Assembly (NCBI GenBank): GCA_947383215.1
Contig: CANDCP010000006.1
Coordinates: forward strand, 45,619-109,618
Source: an uncultured Roseburia sp.
Lineage (GTDB): Bacteria; Bacillota; Clostridia; Lachnospirales; Lachnospiraceae
Direction of reading: 5' to 3'
Length of the DNA: 64,000 nt
A program made the translations under genes and the position numbers. A model generated the notes under the pieces. It searched no databases, had not been told where the DNA came from, and saw nothing but the letters and a program-made list of their open reading frames with translations. Shown here piece by piece: positions 17,334 to 26,238 of this stretch; the first letter of the stretch is position 1; each line of letters opens with the position of its first letter.

Positions 17334-18599
17334 TTGGATACGACTTATATCATTCAAATCATTATATTGGCGATTCTGTTGCTGCTTTCCGCTTTTTTTT
17401 CTTCCGCGGAAACGGCGCTGACCACGGTAAACCGGATTCGCATGCGAAATCTCGCGGAGGAGGGAAGCAGACAGGCCAGGCGCGTACTCGCCATTACCGA
17501 CAACTCCGGGAAAATGATAAGCGCCATCTTAATCGGCAACAACATCGTAAATCTTTCCGCCTCCTCCCTTGCAACCTCTCTTGCAATTAAGCTTTTCGGA
17601 AGCGTAGGCGCCGGAATCGCCACCGGAATTCTGACCGTACTGATTCTGATTTTCGGAGAGATCTCGCCAAAGACAATCGCCACCATTTATGCCGACCGGC
17701 TTTCCCTGTTGTACTCGGGCGTCATCGAATGGATTATGAAGCTCTTAACCCCGGCGATTTTCCTTATGAACGCGCTCTCGCTCGCCTTTCTCCGTCTGAT
17801 GCGCGTCGACCCGAACGGCGGCAGCCGCGTTATGACAGAAAACGAGCTGCGGACGATAATGGACGTCAGCCATGAGACAGGCGTCATCGAGTCCGAAGAG
17901 CATGAGATGATTAACAACGTGTTCGACTTTACCGACGCGGAAGCGAAGGAAATTATGATTCCGCGAATCGACATGACCTTTGTGCCGGTGGACGCGACTT
18001 ACCAGGATCTGCTTGAAATCTACCGCGATACCCGCTATACAAGGCTTCCCGTCTATGAAGAGTCGAACGACAATGTGATCGGCATTCTGAATGTAAAAGA
18101 CCTGCTTTTGTGTGAAGACCAGGATGCATTTTCGATTCGGGATATCATGCGCAAGCCGTTTTTTACCTACGAGCATAAAAATACGGCCGAGCTGTTTTCA
18201 CAGATGCAGGAGTCTTCCATCAATATTGCGATCGTCTTAAATGAATACGGCACAACCGCCGGATTGATTACAATGGAAGATCTGCTGGAAGAGATTGTCG
18301 GCGAGATTCACGATGAATACGACTACAATGAGGAAGACGGCGTATTTGCCATCAATGAGCGGGAATATCTTGTCTTAGGTTCCATGAATCTGGAAGATGT
18401 CTGCGAGTCTTTGGATATCCGTCTGGAATCCGAGGATTACGATTCCATCGGCGGTTATATGATCGGGCTGCTAGATCACGTGCCCGACGAAGGCGAATCG
18501 GTTACGGCGCCGGACGGCACGATTCTCCGTGTCGATAAGATGGACAAAAACCGAATTGAAAAAATATATGTCTTAAAACCGGAAAAAAGAGAAGCGTAG
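17334..18599 (+). CDS. CNNM/CorC-type membrane protein (hemolysin family)
   Basis: 421 residues if translation starts at the TTG at 17334, which has AAGGA seven bases upstream and follows the previous stop; an ATG at 17292 lies inside the upstream gene and is less likely. N-terminal DUF21/CNNM membrane domain with about four helices (FFSSAETALTTVNRIRMR motif), then two CBS domains (IMIPRIDMTFVPVDAT; RDIMRKPFFTYEHKNTAELF) and a C-terminal CorC_HlyC domain. Related proteins are implicated in magnesium or cobalt export and resistance. The old hemolysin name is not evidence of toxin activity. Confidence 0.9.
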   Translation: MDTTYIIQIIILAILLLLSAFFSSAETALTTVNRIRMRNLAEEGSRQARRVLAITDNSGKMISAILIGNNIVNLSASSLATSLAIKLFGSVGAGIATGILTVLILIFGEISPKTIATIYADRLSLLYSGVIEWIMKLLTPAIFLMNALSLAFLRLMRVDPNGGSRVMTENELRTIMDVSHETGVIESEEHEMINNVFDFTDAEAKEIMIPRIDMTFVPVDATYQDLLEIYRDTRYTRLPVYEESNDNVIGILNVKDLLLCEDQDAFSIRDIMRKPFFTYEHKNTAELFSQMQESSINIAIVLNEYGTTAGLITMEDLLEEIVGEIHDEYDYNEEDGVFAINEREYLVLGSMNLEDVCESLDIRLESEDYDSIGGYMIGLLDHVPDEGESVTAPDGTILRVDKMDKNRIEKIYVLKPEKREA

Positions 18600-18627
18600 G
18601 AATAAACCCCGCTTCTTTTTCCGGTTC
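18577..18627. terminator. bidirectional terminator between CNNM gene and purE
   Basis: Arms AACCGGAAAAA...GAAGCG and CGCTTCTTTTTCCGGTT pair with core GAAGCG (18591-18596) and CGCTTC (18610-18615). T-runs follow on both strands, fitting two convergent genes with only 33 bp between them. Confidence 0.75.
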
Positions 18628-18632
18628 TTTTT

Positions 18633-19139
18633 CTATTTCGTATAGTTCTTGTACCCGACTTCCTGAAGCTTTTTGTCTTTTGCGACAACCTGCTCCTTTA
18701 AATTTTTCGAATACGCTTTTAACCGCTCCAGCAATGCATCATCTGATGCCGCAAGAATCTTGGCTGCAAGAATTCCTGCATTCGCGCCGCCGTTAATCGC
18801 TACGGTCGCCACCGGAATGCCCGTCGGCATCTGAACGATAGAATACAGAGAATCGCGCCCTCCGAGAGACGTCGTATGCATCGGTATACCGATAACCGGC
18901 ATCGGGAAAATCGCCGCGCACATTCCCGGCAAATGCGCCGCCATCCCCGCGCCCGCAATAATCACCTTGAACCCTTTTTCCTCCGCGGTTCTCGCATACT
19001 CAAAAAATACGTCCGGCTCTCTGTGCGCCGATATGATCGTCATCTCATACGAAACCTGCAGTTCCTCCAGGATATCCGCCGCCTTTGCCATCACAGGCAT
19101 GTCCGAGTCGCTTCCCATTACAATTCCTACTTTTGCCAT
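18633..19139 (-). CDS. purE: N5-carboxyaminoimidazole ribonucleotide mutase (PurE class I)
   Basis: 168 residues, full length. Converts N5-CAIR to CAIR in de novo purine synthesis. Motifs: GIVMGSDSDMPVM at the N-terminus, ISAHREPD (active-site His), AGAGMAAHLPG and PVIGIPM with GGRDSLYSIVQMPTGIPVATVAI. Start has AAAGGAG upstream. It is the last gene of a minus-strand run starting at pyrE and stands apart from other pur genes here. Confidence 0.96.
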   Translation of the reverse strand: MAKVGIVMGSDSDMPVMAKAADILEELQVSYEMTIISAHREPDVFFEYARTAEEKGFKVIIAGAGMAAHLPGMCAAIFPMPVIGIPMHTTSLGGRDSLYSIVQMPTGIPVATVAINGGANAGILAAKILAASDDALLERLKAYSKNLKEQVVAKDKKLQEVGYKNYTK

Positions 19140-19157
19140 GTTTTTTCTCCTTTGCGC

Positions 19158-21230
19158 TTATTGATCTAACGGCACGTTCAACTCCTGCGTACCGCTTACT
19201 CTAAACCTGCCCCCCGAAATGATATCTTCTCTGCTGCCATCCCTGCGGATTACGGTTATCGAATCCAGCTCGTCAAACGGTATTGTGATATCCGTATGAC
19301 AGTTAAAGTACGCTTTGCCCATATCCTCTTTCCGCAAAGCGGAAATCTCGTTTTCTCTTGCTACGATCTCCTTCCCGTCCGGGTTGTAAGAGCTTGTGTC
19401 CTCCTCGTGCGAATAGCACGTATCTCCTACCGCAAAATGCGGGCCCGTCTTCTCCGCGATCAGTATCGGCAGTTTATCCGCTATCCCATAGTCCTTCGCC
19501 ATCCTGTACGCGGTGGTGTTTGTCCCAATTGCAAACTCTCCCAGCGGAAGCGTATCGTGAAACTTGAGTAAATTTTCATAAATATACTTCCTGTTCTCCT
19601 CCTCGGATTCGAAATTCGAACAGCTGTAATCGGAGATCATCCCGTCGGTAAACGTAAGCTTCAGATCCGTATATTTTAATTCATTCAAATACACCGCGGA
19701 CACATGAAGCAGTCCGTTGGTCCCCTTTAAAACCGGGGATGTAAACACTTCGCCGACGGGTATATTCACATCCGCGACACAGTTTTCGAAGATTGTCTCT
19801 GTCTGCGGATTTTGAAGCGGCCAGAGCGATACCGTCAGATCTGTCCGATTCTTCCCCGCCCCCTTAATCTGCACCTTCTCGCCCGTATCCAAAAGATCGA
19901 TCATTTTCTGTTGCATATCGCGGTAGCGCACGTAATCAAGCGTATTCAATTCCACGGTCTTCTCAAATATTTCTGTAAATTTCTCTCCGATCGCCGGAAG
20001 CGGAAACGCAATAATCGTAAAGCTTCTTTCCTCCCCCGGAATATACCGATTTGTAATCTGCGCGCTCTCGGACGCATAATATACGTTCAGTTGATTCTGC
20101 TTCTCATCATATCGGAATGCCTCGGGCTTAACATGCGGCGCGAACGCCTCCTCCCCAAATACTTCAATCACCGCCGGACCGCCATAGCGCTTCGCCAGAT
20201 CCTTATAGCGCTCGAACGCCGTCCTAAGCGTCTCTAAACGCCGCTCCACAAACGCTTTGTCAAGATAAAGCGCTCTGTCGTTTTTATGGTCGTAGTCAAA
20301 CTGCTTATTGACCGCGGTGGAATAACAGCCTCTCTTTGCCCCGCCCCTTCCGTTAAAGGAAGATACCGCGTCGCGGTAAATCACCGGTCTTAATCCGATT
20401 TTTTCAAAATTACGGACCGCCGCGCGGACCATGCGCTCCATCCCGATCGGATAACTGATTCCGACCGTAGATTTTATGGAGATATCCTTGCCTGTCGCAA
20501 GAAATCCGAGCCGGTATCCTTCCGTATAAGTATCCGCCATCTGCCTTATCTTTTCCTCGGGCAGCGCGTTCATAAACTGCGCGAGCCGAATCTCATTTTC
20601 GCCGATTGGCTCGCCGTAATCATATAGATAGCGAAGATCCGTCAGATCCGATTCCATCAAAATTGCGGTGAAAAAATTATCTTCGGGGTCAACCGTATCC
20701 CGAACGAACTGCTCTGAAAATATTTCGCTGTAATCATGAAAAAACCAGTATACCGCGTCCCGTATTTCACGCCCGGTTCCTTCCGCCCCCTCCTCAAAGC
20801 AAGCGTATACCTGCGAAAACAGCTCGCAGAGAATCGTATAATTCAAAACTCTGCCCTCGTACGCATAGGCAATCAACGCCCGAAGCTCTGCGTACAGCAT
20901 ACACAAAATCTGACCGTACGCTTCTCCGAGGACTCCCACGGCATACGCCGGGTTCGCAAAGCTTTTCTCATATTGTTCCGCCCGGATATCCGCATACAGA
21001 CTTTCATTCACCGCTCTGCACGCTTCGACGCTCTTCTTCTCAGAAGCCGGCCGCGTCTTTTGTCTCAACACCTCATACGTCTGTAAAATAAACTCCGCCG
21101 TTCTCCCGAAATACTCCCTCAACGCCGGATCTGTCATATTCTCATCCGGAATCTGCGCAATTCTCTCCGTCACGAGAAGAAGCCGCTCCTTTAACACGCC
21201 CTCTTCCGTCTCATTGATTCCTGGTTCCAT
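19158..21230 (-). CDS. M29-type metalloaminopeptidase with long N-terminal extension
   Basis: 690 residues from MEPGINETEEG at 21230, where GAGGGAG sits upstream; an earlier ATG at 21272 lies deeper in the HD gene. The C-terminal part (about 310-690) matches the thermophilic aminopeptidase family M29: LTVSLWPL, NIPVGEVFTSPVLKGTNG (metal ligand Glu), LGEFAIGTN (Glu), AEKTGPHFAVGDTC (His) and FNCHTDITIPF. The first 300 residues are an extra, largely helical region not present in 400-residue family members such as AmpS. Cytoplasmic. Overlaps the HD-domain gene by 20 bp. Confidence 0.82.
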   Translation of the reverse strand: MEPGINETEEGVLKERLLLVTERIAQIPDENMTDPALREYFGRTAEFILQTYEVLRQKTRPASEKKSVEACRAVNESLYADIRAEQYEKSFANPAYAVGVLGEAYGQILCMLYAELRALIAYAYEGRVLNYTILCELFSQVYACFEEGAEGTGREIRDAVYWFFHDYSEIFSEQFVRDTVDPEDNFFTAILMESDLTDLRYLYDYGEPIGENEIRLAQFMNALPEEKIRQMADTYTEGYRLGFLATGKDISIKSTVGISYPIGMERMVRAAVRNFEKIGLRPVIYRDAVSSFNGRGGAKRGCYSTAVNKQFDYDHKNDRALYLDKAFVERRLETLRTAFERYKDLAKRYGGPAVIEVFGEEAFAPHVKPEAFRYDEKQNQLNVYYASESAQITNRYIPGEERSFTIIAFPLPAIGEKFTEIFEKTVELNTLDYVRYRDMQQKMIDLLDTGEKVQIKGAGKNRTDLTVSLWPLQNPQTETIFENCVADVNIPVGEVFTSPVLKGTNGLLHVSAVYLNELKYTDLKLTFTDGMISDYSCSNFESEEENRKYIYENLLKFHDTLPLGEFAIGTNTTAYRMAKDYGIADKLPILIAEKTGPHFAVGDTCYSHEEDTSSYNPDGKEIVARENEISALRKEDMGKAYFNCHTDITIPFDELDSITVIRRDGSREDIISGGRFRVSGTQELNVPLDQ

Positions 21231-21819
21231 TTGAATCTCCCTCGATATTTCCCTTCCCAATATTTTTTTCAATCAGGTCTTTTACATATTCCCAGAGCTC
21301 CTTAGAACCCTCGGGCACTCTCTCGTTGCGTTTCAGAATCCACGACTCCTTCACGCCGTGCTCCCTCCACGATTTTCCGCAGGACGCATCATTCAAAAGA
21401 GCCGGCTGTACCTTGTCAAGCGTATTGGCAAACTTTGCCTCTATCGTCTCCATCGCCTCGAACTCGTCCCAAAGGCCGCGGTACTCCTGCGCCTGGTCAG
21501 CCGGAAGCAGTGAAAATATCCGGTCGGCCGCCGCGAGCTCTCTCTTTTGCTTCGTTGAATTTCCCGCCGTGTCATAGGCGTAAGTATCTCCCGCGTCAAT
21601 CTCAACTACATCATGAAGCATTACCATTTTCATCGTCTTTAATACATCCACGGGTTCGTTCGCATACTCCGCGAGGACGAACGCCATTAACGCCAAATGC
21701 CAGGAATGCTCCGCGTCGTCCTCTTTCCTGCTCCCGTCGGCAAGATACGTCTGACGCACAATGGATTTCAGCTTATCCAACTCGAGAATAAACGAAATCT
21801 GCCGTTTTAACCGTTCCAT
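21211..21819 (-). CDS. HD-domain phosphohydrolase (YfbR/HD_3 type)
   Basis: 202 residues from MERLKRQISFILELDKLKSI at 21819, with GGGAGGG upstream. HD metal ligands visible: His in AEHSWHLALMA, His-Asp in VMLHDVVEIDAGDTYAYD and a later Asp in ANTLDKVQPALLN. The pattern fits the HD_3/YfbR-like group, which includes 5'-deoxynucleotidases; substrate not determinable. The start ATG shares one base with the previous stop (TGATG). Confidence 0.87.
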   Translation of the reverse strand: MERLKRQISFILELDKLKSIVRQTYLADGSRKEDDAEHSWHLALMAFVLAEYANEPVDVLKTMKMVMLHDVVEIDAGDTYAYDTAGNSTKQKRELAAADRIFSLLPADQAQEYRGLWDEFEAMETIEAKFANTLDKVQPALLNDASCGKSWREHGVKESWILKRNERVPEGSKELWEYVKDLIEKNIGKGNIEGDSNGTRNQ

Positions 21820-22145
21820 CAAATCCCTCCCAAATACAGCGCAATCCATATGAATACGGACACAATCGAAACTCCGAGCGAAGCGTACGGCAATGTCCGA
21901 AATTTATCGGGCTCGCGCACACTTGAGACCGCCACGGCAAATGAGAGAACCGCGACAAAAAAACCTCCAAAGCCGGCGCTTCCAAGATAAATTCCCACAT
22001 TGCCTCCATTGTCAAAAGAATAAAAGATAAACCATGCGCACGCGATGATAGAGAGCAGCGCAAGAATAATTGCGAATACGCCCCTGACCGAATGCGTTTT
22101 CTCTGTAAATTTATAGTTGTGTCCGCCGCGACGTCTATGTCTCAT
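21819..22145 (-). CDS. small three-helix membrane protein (DUF6142-like)
   Basis: 108 residues from MRHRRRGGHNYKFTEKTHS at 22145, with AGGAGA upstream. A basic head is followed by three hydrophobic helices (about 22-44, 50-70, 84-104). The basic KFTEKTHSVRG opening and three-helix layout resemble Lachnospiraceae proteins annotated as DUF6142; this match is from memory and not verified. Start overlaps the vanZ-like gene end; stop overlaps the HD gene start. Confidence 0.75.
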   Translation of the reverse strand: MRHRRRGGHNYKFTEKTHSVRGVFAIILALLSIIACAWFIFYSFDNGGNVGIYLGSAGFGGFFVAVLSFAVAVSSVREPDKFRTLPYASLGVSIVSVFIWIALYLGGI

Positions 22146-22614
22146 CTGTTTTTCTCCTAAAATAACGGTTGTGAATTGCATATATCAAAAGATAACACCA
22201 ATATCCCACCGCGCCGCCGATTGTATTTAGTATTAAATCATCCACATCAAAGCTTCCCACCTTTGAGATCAGCTGAATCAACTCCACAAGCAGACTAAAA
22301 TCAAAGCTTAAAAGCACGACATGAAAAAAGCTCCGACAGCGGTGCGCCAGAAGAGGTAAAAACATACCGTACGGGACAAACACAATTATATTTCCCGCCA
22401 GATTCAAAAACACCGCCATAAACCCCAGCGACTCCCTGTACTGCACAAATCTTTTGATCTCTTTTAACGGCACAAGATTATAATGATACGTCCTTCCCAT
22501 ATACGTCCTTCCCATAAGCTCTGAAAAGAACAGGAAATAACAGAGGGAGAGCAGATATATCCCAAACAATATCCATGCCAGAGTGCGCAGTATTTTTCTT
22601 GTTTTCCAATTCAC
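22135..22614 (-). CDS. VanZ-like membrane protein
   Basis: 159 residues, GTG start at 22614 with GGGG upstream. Four to five transmembrane helices with VanZ family features: N-terminal helix plus LVPLKEIKRFV, LNLAGNIIVFVPYGMFLPLL and FDFSLLVELIQLISKVGSFDVDDLILNTIGG (Glu and Asp-Asp conserved). VanZ homologues are widespread in Firmicutes and only rarely linked to teicoplanin resistance. Residues 35-43 (GRTYMGRTY) reflect a 15-bp tandem duplication at about 22483-22512. Confidence 0.88.
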   Translation of the reverse strand: MNWKTRKILRTLAWILFGIYLLSLCYFLFFSELMGRTYMGRTYHYNLVPLKEIKRFVQYRESLGFMAVFLNLAGNIIVFVPYGMFLPLLAHRCRSFFHVVLLSFDFSLLVELIQLISKVGSFDVDDLILNTIGGAVGYWCYLLIYAIHNRYFRRKTDET

Positions 22615-22647
22615 GCCCTATTCCCCAATCCGTCTCTGACTCTGTGT

Positions 22648-23325
22648 TTATTTCACTCCATATTGTTCATAGTACGCGTCCAGCGCCGCCTTTACCGTAT
22701 CGTCGATGAGCGCTTTGCCGTTGCACGGCCTGTTATACAAAAATTCCGTAACCTCCGCCATAGATACAATCGCGCGCGCGGCAAAGCCGTATTTTTCTTC
22801 AATCTCGTCCAGCGCGCTCTTATCGGTCTCTAACCCTCGCTCCATGCGGTTCAGGGAAACCATCAGACCCAGAATCTTCACATCCCCCTGCGCCTCAAGA
22901 ATCGGAAACGTCTCTGCAATCGACTTTCCCGAGGTCGTCACGTCCTCAATTATTACGATGCGGTCTCCATCCTTTATTTTGCTGCCGAGCAAAATGCCGG
23001 TATCGCCGTGGTCCTTCGCTTCCTTTCGGTTGGAACAATAACGAATCTCCCTGCCATAAAGCCGGTGAAACGCCATCGTCGTCGCGACAGACAGCGGAAT
23101 CCCCTTGTATGCCGGCCCGAACAACACATCAAACTCCGTTCCGAAATTATCGTGAATCGCTCTTGCGTAATATTCCCCCAGACGTTCTAACTGCCCCCCC
23201 GTCACATAAGCGCCCGCGTTCATAAAAAACGGGGATTTTCTTCCGCTCTTCAAGGTGAATTCCCCAAATTTTAAAACTTCGCAGTCTACCATAAACTGTA
23301 TAAATTCCTGTTTATAACCTTCCAT
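22648..23325 (-). CDS. pyrE: orotate phosphoribosyltransferase
   Basis: 225 residues. Transfers the ribose phosphate of PRPP to orotate, fifth step of UMP synthesis. Motifs: GEFTLKSGRKSPFFMNAG, DVLFGPAYKGIPLS, and the PRPP-binding loop RIVIIEDVTTSGKS. Strong AAGGAG site upstream. It is separated from pyrCFKD by a terminator and has its own consensus promoter and a leader of about 145 bases. Confidence 0.96.
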   Translation of the reverse strand: MEGYKQEFIQFMVDCEVLKFGEFTLKSGRKSPFFMNAGAYVTGGQLERLGEYYARAIHDNFGTEFDVLFGPAYKGIPLSVATTMAFHRLYGREIRYCSNRKEAKDHGDTGILLGSKIKDGDRIVIIEDVTTSGKSIAETFPILEAQGDVKILGLMVSLNRMERGLETDKSALDEIEEKYGFAARAIVSMAEVTEFLYNRPCNGKALIDDTVKAALDAYYEQYGVK

Positions 23326-23473
23326 CTGTCTATTTCTCCTTATCTTATAAGACTTTTTAAGCCGCTATATTTCATTGTCGCCGCGCCGTTTCCGAACCCT
23401 GTCGTTCGTTTTATCATATATTACCTGTCTTTTCCCGAATCTATTCGTAAAACGCGCACAGATATACCTGTTT

Positions 23474-23502
23474 AGTATACCATCAAATTCCTTCTCTTTC
23501 AA
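23474..23502 (-). promoter_or_regulatory. pyrE promoter
   Basis: TTGAAA at 23502-23497, 17 bp, TATACT at 23479-23474 on the minus strand, just downstream of the pyrD terminator. Leader to the pyrE start is about 145 bases and contains a small CGAATAGATTCG hairpin but no clear attenuator. Confidence 0.75.
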
Positions 23503-23514
23503 CTTACAAATCAC

Positions 23515-23551
23515 AAAAAATCCCCTGACTGTACGGCCATACAGTCAGGGG
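23515..23551 (-). terminator. terminator of pyrCFKD operon
   Basis: CCCCTGACTGT and ACAGTCAGGGG form an 11-bp perfect stem with an 8-base loop, followed on the minus strand by ATTTTTTG. Lies 30 bases after pyrD. Confidence 0.85.
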
Positions 23552-23580
23552 GTTGTTCTTTTATACCGGCATCCAACGAT

Positions 23581-24486
23581 CTATTCTTCCACAGCGCCGA
23601 TCAGATCACGGATATCGTTGACGCTCTGCGCCGCCATATACTCCATTATTCCGTTTACAATATCCGTCGTCGCCGTCGGATTCTTGAAATTAGCCGTACC
23701 GACAGATACCGCCGTCGCGCCGGCTAACATAAGCTCGATCGCATCCTCCGCGTCCATCACCCCGCCCATACCGATAATCGGCAGTTTCACGGCCTGCGCC
23801 GCCTGATAAACCATGCGCACCGCGATCGGATGGATCGCCGGGCCGGATAATCCGCCCGTCTTATTTGCGAGAACAAACTTTTTCCTTCTGACATCTATTT
23901 TCATGCCCGTGAGCGTGTTAATCAGAGAAAGCGCATCCGCTCCCCCTGCCTCCGCCGCCCTGGCCATCTCGCCAATGTCCGTGACATTCGGGCTTAATTT
24001 CATAATAATCGGCTGCGCCGCGCGCTTTTTTACTTCCCGGGTAATCGCCTCGACGGCCGCCGGGTCCTGACCAAACGCAATTCCGCCCTCTTTTACATTC
24101 GGGCAGGAAATGTTGATCTCAAGCATATCCACAGGCTGATCCGCAAGACGCTCTACCACCTCGCAGTATTCCTCTACCGTATGCCCGCAGACATTTACAA
24201 TGATCTTTGTGTCGTAATGTTTCAGAAACGGAATATCGCGCTCGATAAACACATCTATGCCCGGATTTTGAAGTCCGACCGCGTTGAGCATTCCCCCGTA
24301 GACTTCCGCGACCCTCGGCGTCGGATTCCCCTCCCACGGCACGCTCGCCACGCCCTTGGTAACGACTGCGCCAAGACGGTTCAAATCTACAAATTCACTG
24401 TACTCTGCGCCGGAGCCGAATGTCCCCGAAGCCGTCATAACGGGATTTCTAAAGGTCACGCCGGCAATATTGACTTTCGTATTCAT
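23581..24486 (-). CDS. pyrD: dihydroorotate dehydrogenase, catalytic subunit (PyrDB type)
   Basis: 301 residues, class 1B. Oxidises dihydroorotate to orotate with FMN; electrons pass to PyrK and NAD. Motifs: NPVMTASGTFGSGAEY, GLQNPGIDVF, MLEINISCPNVKEGG (active-site Cys), PIIMKLSPNVTDI and GMGGVMDAEDAIE (FMN phosphate site). The start overlaps the pyrK stop by one base (TAATG), and a GGGAGG site lies inside the pyrK end. Confidence 0.96.
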   Translation of the reverse strand: MNTKVNIAGVTFRNPVMTASGTFGSGAEYSEFVDLNRLGAVVTKGVASVPWEGNPTPRVAEVYGGMLNAVGLQNPGIDVFIERDIPFLKHYDTKIIVNVCGHTVEEYCEVVERLADQPVDMLEINISCPNVKEGGIAFGQDPAAVEAITREVKKRAAQPIIMKLSPNVTDIGEMARAAEAGGADALSLINTLTGMKIDVRRKKFVLANKTGGLSGPAIHPIAVRMVYQAAQAVKLPIIGMGGVMDAEDAIELMLAGATAVSVGTANFKNPTATTDIVNGIMEYMAAQSVNDIRDLIGAVEE

Positions 24487-25253
24487 TAAAAATCCACCTC
24501 CCTGGCACGGAAAACCGGACCTTCCTTACAGATTCTTTTGTTCTTCACATTCGTGTGACTGTCCTTATGTCCGGACTTACATACGCAGGCAAGGCAGGCG
24601 CCGATTCCGCACGCCATTCTCTCTTCCATGGATATCCAGCATTCCAGTTTTCTCTCAATCGCAAACTTCTTGAGCGCACGAAGCATCGGCGTCGGACCGC
24701 ACGCGTAAATAATATCCGCCTGCAGGCCGTTCTCCCGTATGGCATCCAGCACGTTTCCGCAGGTTCCAAAGCTTCCGTCCTCCGTCGCAATATAAATGTC
24801 GCCGTACTTTTTAAAGTCTTCCGCCAGAAACAACTCGTCGCGAAATCCTAATACAATCTGTTTTTCACACTTTAATTCCTTCGCCAGCTGCAGCATCGGC
24901 GGAATACCGATCCCCCCGCCGATCACAAACGCCTTCTGGCTCTTTTTCGGAAACCCGTTGCCAAGCGGCCCTACAACCTCCAGCTGGGCCCCCGTGTGAA
25001 GATCCGAAAATTCTTCCGTTCCCTTCCCTGCAATCCTGTATACAAGACGAATCGCACCGTCGGCCCTGTCTATCTCACAGATGCTGATCGGTCTCGGCAA
25101 AATTCTGCTTCCGTCGCGGCAGTATACCGAGACAAACTGGCCCGCTCTGGCGCAGCTCGCAATTTTCTCCGTCCGAATCCACATACTGTAAATATCATCT
25201 GCGATCTCCTCCTGGCGGATGATAATTACCTGCTCTTTGAATTTCTCAGCCAT
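24486..25253 (-). CDS. pyrK: dihydroorotate dehydrogenase electron transfer subunit
   Basis: 255 residues. FAD-binding ferredoxin-reductase-like domain (SVYCRDGSRILPRPISIC, RxxS-like FAD motif; GPLGNGFP), NAD-binding domain with FVIGGGIGIPPMLQLAKEL, and a C-terminal [2Fe-2S] site with Cys residues in ERMACGIGACLACVCK plus ICKEGPVF. Works as heterotetramer with PyrD. AGGAGG upstream of 25253. Confidence 0.95.
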   Translation of the reverse strand: MAEKFKEQVIIIRQEEIADDIYSMWIRTEKIASCARAGQFVSVYCRDGSRILPRPISICEIDRADGAIRLVYRIAGKGTEEFSDLHTGAQLEVVGPLGNGFPKKSQKAFVIGGGIGIPPMLQLAKELKCEKQIVLGFRDELFLAEDFKKYGDIYIATEDGSFGTCGNVLDAIRENGLQADIIYACGPTPMLRALKKFAIERKLECWISMEERMACGIGACLACVCKSGHKDSHTNVKNKRICKEGPVFRAREVDF

Positions 25254-25293
25254 TTTCTTCCTCCTGTGCCTCCCTTACGCACATCCTTTGTCG

Positions 25294-26223
25294 TCACTTT
25301 GCAGCCTCGAGCGCCCCGTTGATATCCGCGATCATATCAAGGACGGCCTGCCTCGAGGCGTCCGCGAAATTCTCCTCCGCAAACGACGCGTATTTTTCCT
25401 GTTTATATGCAGCGATAATTCCCCGCGAAGAATTCACAATCGCTCCCAGACCGTCTTCGTTAAAATAGTGCGCAAGATCCGCGCCCGTTCCCCCCTGCGC
25501 GCCATAGCCCGGCACAAGGATAAACGTTTTTGGCATTATTTTGCGGAGCGCTTTCCCTTCCTTCGGATAAGTCGCCCCCACAACCGCGCCGATATAACTG
25601 TACGAATCGCCCATATGGTCTTCCCCCCACTTCGCCACCATCTCGCCGACATGCTCATACAACGGCCTGCCGTCTATCAGGCGATCCTGAAACTCTCCGC
25701 TCGAGGGGTTGCTCGTCTTAACCAGGATAAAGAGCCCCTTTTTTTCTTCTCTGCAGACCTCCACAAACGGCTTCACGCCGTCCGAACCAAGATACGGGTT
25801 GACGGTCGCAAAATCTTCGTCGAACAACGAATACTTCTTAGAACCCACCTGCACTTTCCCGAGATGCCCTGTCGCGTAGGCGGCGGAAGTCGAACCGATA
25901 TCTCCCCTCTTTATATCTCCGATTACAACGAGATCCTTTTTGTGGCAATAGTCGACCGTCTTCTTAAACGCCTGCAGCCCCTCAATTCCAAACTGCTCGT
26001 ACATCGCAATCTGCGGCTTTACGGCCGGAATCAGATCGCATGTGCAGTCGATAATCGCCTTGTTAAACTGCCAGAGCGCATCCGCAGCCCCCGCCAAAGT
26101 CTCTCCGTACTCCGCGAAAGACTTCTCCTGAATATGTCGCGGCACAAAAGAAAGCGTCGGATCTAACCCGACCACAATCGGCGCGCCCGTCTTTTTTATC
26201 TTCTCTATAAGTTTATTAATCAT
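25294..26223 (-). CDS. pyrF: orotidine 5'-phosphate decarboxylase (long type)
   Basis: 309 residues, the longer type 2 form. Makes UMP from OMP. Motifs: PIVVGLDPTLSFVP, VKPQIAMYEQFG, catalytic KKDLVVIGDIKRGDIGSTS (Lys-Asp-Lys-Asp set), SVNPYLG-like TVNPYLGSDGVKPF and LVPGYGAQGG phosphate loop. Ribosome binding site GAAGGA. The terminal part to 25294 is full length. Confidence 0.96.
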   Translation of the reverse strand: MINKLIEKIKKTGAPIVVGLDPTLSFVPRHIQEKSFAEYGETLAGAADALWQFNKAIIDCTCDLIPAVKPQIAMYEQFGIEGLQAFKKTVDYCHKKDLVVIGDIKRGDIGSTSAAYATGHLGKVQVGSKKYSLFDEDFATVNPYLGSDGVKPFVEVCREEKKGLFILVKTSNPSSGEFQDRLIDGRPLYEHVGEMVAKWGEDHMGDSYSYIGAVVGATYPKEGKALRKIMPKTFILVPGYGAQGGTGADLAHYFNEDGLGAIVNSSRGIIAAYKQEKYASFAEENFADASRQAVLDMIADINGALEAAK

Positions 26224-26238
26224 ATCGAATATCCTTCT

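Noticed and set aside
25219-26166. 315-codon plus-strand frame opposite pyrF
   Set aside because: Shadow of the well-conserved pyrF gene.
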